The notes under the pieces are model-generated. The model was not told the DNA's origin, ran no database searches, and saw only the letters and a program-made list of their open reading frames with translations. Positions 60,017 through 64,000 of a stretch of DNA of 64,000 nucleotides are shown in pieces. Position 1 is the first letter of the stretch. The number at the start of each line of letters is the position of its first letter. This DNA comes from Thiohalomonas sp963783235 (GTDB taxonomy: Bacteria; Pseudomonadota; Gammaproteobacteria; Thiohalomonadales; Thiohalomonadaceae), in assembly GCA_963783235.1 (NCBI GenBank), contig CAWAMN010000002.1, positions 1,426,001 to 1,490,000 of the forward strand, written 5' to 3'. The translations under genes were made by a program, and so were the position numbers.

Positions 60017-61299
60017 GTCGGCTCCACTTCGCCTTCTTTTCGGTGGTCGGCGAGGCTTTCACCCGGACCAACGACCGTAAAGGTAATCGGGTTGGAGCGT
60101 TCTCCGGTAGGGGCAACGGCACGCGCGGACCAAGTGCCCGAATCGACGCCGGTCGTCACGGTAATGCGAAGATGCCGCCCGTCGATGTATTCGATTCGGT
60201 GCGGATCGAGCGTTTCACGGCGCGCCCCCCGTTGGAGCTCTACGCTGTGTACCCGCTCGAGTCCGACGCCTTCCAGGTACAAAGATTGCGGTTGCGGACT
60301 ACCCGCCAGGGACGCAGGCACCGCGCGGACGAGGCGCCATGTCGGCACGGCCGGGGTGCTCTCATCCACATTTCCAACCGCCAGCGTGGTCGTCCCGTCG
60401 ACGGGCAGGTCGGGCCTGAAAATCAGGAGGCCGCCCAGTGTCAGGGCGCTGGCGAGAGGCAGCCAGAACCACCGCTTCGTTGTTGCACTATGGGCCGACT
60501 CGGTATCCGCAACGGCCATTCCCACATGCTTTGGAGTCACCGTCCGGGTGCCTTTTCCGTAGGCGGCCATGAGTGCTTTGTGGGCGAGAATGTTGATCAG
60601 TCGCGGGATGCCGTCGCTGGCCTTGTGCAGCCGGCGAAGTGCGCCCGCATTGAACCGGATCGCACCTCGGCTGCCGGCCACTGCCAACCGGTGGTTCAGG
60701 TACGCCGCCGCTGCTTCCCGGTCCATCGGCTGGAGTCGGAAGCTGAAGGTGATGCGCTGGCGTAATTGCCGGATCGAAGCTCGGCCGAGCCGCTCGTCGA
60801 GTTCCGGTTGCCCGAACAGGACCACCTGGAGCAGCTTGCGTTTTTCGGTTTCCAGGTTGGTCAGCAGCCGCAACGCTTCGAGTGTCTCATCGGGCATCGC
60901 CTGCGCCTCGTCGACACAGAGGACGACCTGTTTCCCCTTATGAGCAAGCTCGATCAGACGTCGGGTGATGGCCTTGAGGGTGCGGTGCTGGCCGAGATTG
61001 CGGGGCAGCTCCAAACCCAGTTCGTCGGCCAGCGCCAGATTCAGGGCCGGCGCGGTCAGGAAGGGATTGGGAACGTAGGCGGTGTAGAAACCGTCATCGA
61101 GCGTGTTGAGCAGCTTGCGGCAAAGCAGCGTCTTGCCGGTGCCGACCTCGCCGGTAACCTTGATGAACCCTTCGCCGCCTTTTAGCGCCACCAGCAGGGT
61201 GTCGAGTGCGTCCCGGTAATGCCCGTCCGCAAAGAAGTAGCTGGTATCCGGCGTCAGTGAGAACGGCGCCTCGTGCAGACCGAAGTATTCCAGGTACAT
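60013..61299 (-). CDS. mshM: MSHA biogenesis ATPase MshM
   Basis: A 428-residue ExeA-type AAA ATPase. The start MYLEYFGLHEAPFSLTPDTSYFF is diagnostic of the family; Walker A is GEVGTGKT (residues 50-57) and Walker B VVLCVDEAQ. A membrane helix (about 284-302) and a periplasmic C-terminal domain follow, as in ExeA, which binds peptidoglycan and helps insert the secretin. It lies between mshL and mshN as in Vibrio. Confidence 0.93.
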   Translation of the reverse strand: MYLEYFGLHEAPFSLTPDTSYFFADGHYRDALDTLLVALKGGEGFIKVTGEVGTGKTLLCRKLLNTLDDGFYTAYVPNPFLTAPALNLALADELGLELPRNLGQHRTLKAITRRLIELAHKGKQVVLCVDEAQAMPDETLEALRLLTNLETEKRKLLQVVLFGQPELDERLGRASIRQLRQRITFSFRLQPMDREAAAAYLNHRLAVAGSRGAIRFNAGALRRLHKASDGIPRLINILAHKALMAAYGKGTRTVTPKHVGMAVADTESAHSATTKRWFWLPLASALTLGGLLIFRPDLPVDGTTTLAVGNVDESTPAVPTWRLVRAVPASLAGSPQPQSLYLEGVGLERVHSVELQRGARRETLDPHRIEYIDGRHLRITVTTGVDSGTWSARAVAPTGERSNPITFTVVGPGESLADHRKEGEVEPT

Positions 61300-61314
61300 G
61301 GCGCAGACCTGCTG

Positions 61315-63039
61315 TTAACGGAAGCGCGCCGCGCCGTTGCTCATCTCCCTGCCCTTGCGGCGGCTCATCTCCATCTGTTCCCAGGTTTTCACCGAATCCG
61401 TCAGTTGACGCGACCAGTCGTCTGCCCCTCCGACCACCGTCGGTTTCAGAAGAATGACCAACTCGGTTTTCTGGCGCGTTTCCGTGGAGTGCCTGAACAA
61501 GCCTCCGAGTATGGGTACGTCCCCGAGTACCGGCACTTTGCTTTCCGACGTGTTGAGGCGATTTTGCATCAGGCCGCCGATGACCACGATCTGGCCGTTT
61601 TCGGCGCGAATCACCGTGTCGGATTCGCGCACCGTACTGGCGGCGAGCGGCAGAGTCAGGCTCCCGGCGCTGGTGTTGATGTTTTTGGTTTGTTCCGCCA
61701 CCTGGCTCACGGTGGGGTGAATGTGCAGAACCACCTGTCCCTCTGCGCTGATTTGCGGGGTGACGTCCAGCGACACGCCGGAGAAGAAGGGGGTTAGCTC
61801 AACGCTGACATTGGTCGTGGTGGCGGTCCCGGTGGTGGTGTCGGATTCCACATCGGTGACAAAGAATTCATCGGAGCCGACCTTGATGACGGCTTTTTGA
61901 TTGTTGACGGTCGAGACCCGCGGATTGGACAGTACCTGGACGTCGCCCTGGCTTCTCAGCACGTCGATAAACGCGCTGAAATCACGTCCGAAAAGTCCCA
62001 GCGTCAGAGTGTCGTTGACCGATGTCGCGAAACTGGAGGCGACCTGACTGGCGGCAGCGCCGCCCGACAGGATGTGCTGGCCTTGGCTGTCCAGTGAACC
62101 GGTGCGGTTACCTCCGGGGCCGAATACCGCCAGTTCGCCCTGAGAATTGGCGACTTCCGCCCAATTGATGCCCGCACGATAACCGTCGGAGAGCGTTACC
62201 TCGAGGATCCGCGCCTCCAGGACCACCTGCCGCTTCACAGCAGTGGAAGACGCCTCGAGAAAACGCGCCACATCCCGCAATTCATCCGGCTTGGCGCGGA
62301 CCAGGATCAGGCCGGCCATGGGGTTGACGCTGACCCGGCGCCCCTCTTCGGTGCCCACGATCGATTCGACATCGGCACGGACCCGTTCCCAGAAATCGGA
62401 ATCGGAAAAGGAGCGCACGGAACTGCCGCTGCCGCCGCCGCTTCGCTCACCGCGATCCCCCCGGCGATCGGTGCCGTCGGTTCCCCCCTCGATGTCGGCC
62501 ACACTGGTGGAGGTCGTCTCCATTCCGGAGTAACCCGCACGGACCAGGTCCGGATAATTCACATGGAAAATACGGGTCTGTACCGTATTGGGATAAACCT
62601 GGAAAACCGAGTCGCGGCGTTCGAAATCGTAACCGTAGGCATCCTTCATCACTCTCATCACTTGAGGGACGGTGACGTTTTTGAGATTAAGGTCGATCTG
62701 TCCGCTGACCTTGGGGTGGACCACCATGTTGTAGGGAGTATCCTCCACAAGGCTCATGAAAAAGTCCCGGGCGGGGGCCCGGCTTACTTTGACATCGAAC
62801 CGCTGCTCGAGGGCATCTTGGGAGGCCCCCGGGATGTCGACCTGCACCTCCGGCATCAGCGCCGAACTGATGTCGGGCGGCGGCTCTCGAACGGTGGCTC
62901 CCTCTTCCTGGATCCCCTCTCTGGCCGCCGCCTGGATATCGGCCATGGTCCGCCCCTGGTCGACGCTGGCGCATCCTACGAGTCCGGCGGTTAACGCCAG
63001 CAGAGAAAGCAGGGCCTTGCAGCGTTTATGGTTTTTCAT
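61315..63039 (-). CDS. mshL: MSHA outer-membrane secretin MshL
   Basis: A 574-residue secretin lipoprotein (LTAGLVGC, Cys near 23) that forms the outer-membrane channel for the MSHA pilus. N-terminal secretin/TonB short domain and N1 domain (about 75-165, KVSGQIDLNLKNVTVPQVM), a Gly/Ser-rich insert with RRGDRGERSGGGSGSS, then the secretin domain with VLSNPRVSTVNNQKAVIKVG and VVIGGLMQNR motifs and the ETRQKTELVILLKPTVV end. Start overlaps mshK by four bases. Confidence 0.95.
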   Translation of the reverse strand: MKNHKRCKALLSLLALTAGLVGCASVDQGRTMADIQAAAREGIQEEGATVREPPPDISSALMPEVQVDIPGASQDALEQRFDVKVSRAPARDFFMSLVEDTPYNMVVHPKVSGQIDLNLKNVTVPQVMRVMKDAYGYDFERRDSVFQVYPNTVQTRIFHVNYPDLVRAGYSGMETTSTSVADIEGGTDGTDRRGDRGERSGGGSGSSVRSFSDSDFWERVRADVESIVGTEEGRRVSVNPMAGLILVRAKPDELRDVARFLEASSTAVKRQVVLEARILEVTLSDGYRAGINWAEVANSQGELAVFGPGGNRTGSLDSQGQHILSGGAAASQVASSFATSVNDTLTLGLFGRDFSAFIDVLRSQGDVQVLSNPRVSTVNNQKAVIKVGSDEFFVTDVESDTTTGTATTTNVSVELTPFFSGVSLDVTPQISAEGQVVLHIHPTVSQVAEQTKNINTSAGSLTLPLAASTVRESDTVIRAENGQIVVIGGLMQNRLNTSESKVPVLGDVPILGGLFRHSTETRQKTELVILLKPTVVGGADDWSRQLTDSVKTWEQMEMSRRKGREMSNGAARFR

Positions 63040-63368
63040 TCGTCTTCCCGAGCCTTCGAGATGGCTTTGACTTGCAGGTTCAGCAGAGACAGTGTCACCA
63101 GCTTTCCGCCTCTGCGCAGGATCACCCTGGATGGGGTAATCGAAACGACCGATGCCCCCGCCACCCGCGAACCCTCGGTTACCCTCTCCCCATTGATTAC
63201 CGCTAACCGCCGGTCACGGCCGATGACTACCGAGCTCAGTTGCAGGGGCGGTTGGCTGGCCGCAGGTCGAATCGTTTGCTGGCCCGGCGGGCGCATCGGA
63301 TCGTCCAGCGGTGCGGCGCCCGCGGATGCGATCGCCATGAGAAGGCCTGCCGCCAGCTGACTACGCAC
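63036..63368 (-). CDS. mshK: MSHA biogenesis protein MshK
   Basis: A 110-residue periplasmic protein with a signal peptide (MRSQLAAGLLMAIASAGA) and a small PilP/GspC-like domain: DPMRPPGQ, LSSVVIGRDRRLAVINGERVTEGSRVAGASVVSI, divided by the usual turn, and VILRRGGKLVTLSL. It links the inner-membrane MshIJ proteins to the secretin MshL. It overlaps mshJ by eight bases and mshL by four. Confidence 0.9.
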   Translation of the reverse strand: MRSQLAAGLLMAIASAGAAPLDDPMRPPGQQTIRPAASQPPLQLSSVVIGRDRRLAVINGERVTEGSRVAGASVVSITPSRVILRRGGKLVTLSLLNLQVKAISKAREDE

Positions 63369-63978
63369 CGATCCAGCCCTCCTTCAGACTCAAGGTGGAG
63401 ACCACCAACCGTACCCGCGCCTTCGGATAATCGACCATTTCGATAGAGACTTCGTCCCAGTAAAAGGCCCAAGGCAGTGCTTGAAGGGCCTCGAGATACT
63501 CCACCGCCTGCAGATAACTGCCCTCCATAACCAACAGCAGCCTGTGGCGATAGACACCGACCCCATCGCCGGGCGCCTCACCGTCACCCGGAACCACCAG
63601 TGGTGCGCTGCCCAGGTTTTCAATGCGCAGGGGTTTCAGGCTGCTCTGTTGGAGCAGCACCTGTTCCAGCATCCGGGCCATCTGCTGCGGTCCGATCAGG
63701 CCGGCCATCTCCCTGCCGATGCGCTCATCGACGCTGCCGATGCGGGCTTTGAGGCGGGCCAGTTCGCGATGCAGTTGGAGGTTCGGGTCCTGTTGGCGTC
63801 GCTCGAGGATCGTCTGAACCTGTCGATTGACCTCTTCGATTTCGCCCATGACGGTATCGAGCCGGGCCAGTCGGGCCTCTTTCCTGGCCTCCAGAGGCGC
63901 CATCAACAAGCTGTCCCAGGCCATGAACAGCACGATGACCACCGCACCGAAAAGCAGCGCCCGTTCCCGCAGCGTCAT
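63361..63978 (-). CDS. mshJ: MSHA biogenesis protein MshJ
   Basis: A 205-residue PilO-like protein with one N-terminal membrane helix (about 9-27), a coiled coil (about 30-75, RLDTVMGEIEEVNRQVQTIL) and a ferredoxin-like periplasmic domain with LVMEGSYLQAVEYLEALQALPWAFYWDEVSIEMVDYP in its usual place. It forms an inner-membrane alignment complex with MshI and MshK. ATG 63978 overlaps the stop of the preceding gene (ATGA). Confidence 0.9.
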   Translation of the reverse strand: MTLRERALLFGAVVIVLFMAWDSLLMAPLEARKEARLARLDTVMGEIEEVNRQVQTILERRQQDPNLQLHRELARLKARIGSVDERIGREMAGLIGPQQMARMLEQVLLQQSSLKPLRIENLGSAPLVVPGDGEAPGDGVGVYRHRLLLVMEGSYLQAVEYLEALQALPWAFYWDEVSIEMVDYPKARVRLVVSTLSLKEGWIGA

Positions 63979-64000
63979 GCCGTCGATGCGAAGTCGCAGT
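63975..64000 (-). CDS. mshI: 3' end of the gene preceding mshJ, probably mshI (PilN-like)
   Basis: Only the last seven codons are in the window (CDFASTA, then TGA overlapping the mshJ ATG). Identity is inferred from the msh gene order; nothing in the sequence itself proves it. Confidence 0.35.

Overview
The window reads as chromosome of a GC-rich (about 60%) gammaproteobacterium. It has gammaproteobacterial gene orders (glnA-DUF4124-ntrB-ntrC; hslV-hslU-DUF971-ubiE-RDD-ubiJ-ubiB), a mannose-sensitive haemagglutinin (MSHA) type IV pilus locus, and sulfur-handling genes (PP-loop sulfurtransferase-like protein, TusA, an ArsR regulator resembling the persulfide sensors SqrR/BigR, a membrane rhodanese). 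A sulfur-oxidising relative of the Chromatiales/Ectothiorhodospiraceae is a reasonable guess, but it is inference. No rRNA, tRNA, CRISPR array, prophage or intact insertion sequence was seen.

Layout. 0-4 kb: 3' part of gmhB, a MazG-like pyrophosphohydrolase, and glyS and glyQ, both disrupted by a dense run of apparent one-base indels. 4-6.7 kb: PP-loop protein, tusA and a CDF metal exporter. 6.7-12.1 kb: a nitrogen-control module, glnA and ntrBC, with paired NtrC sites and sigma-54 promoters. 12.1-24.1 kb, minus strand: first half of the MSHA locus (mshE, G, F, a novel membrane protein, pilin mshA, an O-antigen-ligase-like protein, mshQ, C, D, O, P). 24.4-36.7 kb: pyrD, trmL, gpsA, secB, a large tandem repeat array, trxC, grxC, rhodanese, DUF2892 and arsR, then gpmI, envC-like, ctpA, a YibQ-type protein and a DJ-1 protein. 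36.8-39.8 kb: a TRAP transporter. 39.9-48.5 kb: a haem-binding GGDEF sensor, the ubi genes and hslVU. 48.7-55.3 kb: BASS transporter, metal permease, mlaC-like, yegQ/trhP, Cache-domain protein, mltF. 55.5-58.6 kb: flotillin/YqiJ/PspA membrane-stress genes. 58.9-64 kb: second half of the MSHA locus (mshI end, J, K, L, M, N).

The most unusual content is between the genes. Three families of short structured repeats sit at operon junctions: (i) REP-like hairpins, dispersed and also amplified into a 1.27-kb satellite between secB and trxC that contains a 472-bp higher-order repeat; (ii) heptanucleotide arrays (17 and 30 units, in opposite orientations) between glnA and ntrBC, with a short copy abutting the tusA start codon; (iii) inverted repeats made of 9-mers at three gene junctions. 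The MSHA locus is split into two blocks 35 kb apart and carries a candidate pilin oligosaccharyltransferase. Apparent frameshifts occur in glyS, glyQ, mshO, mshE and pyrD; they look more like sequence errors than gene decay, but only the reads can decide.
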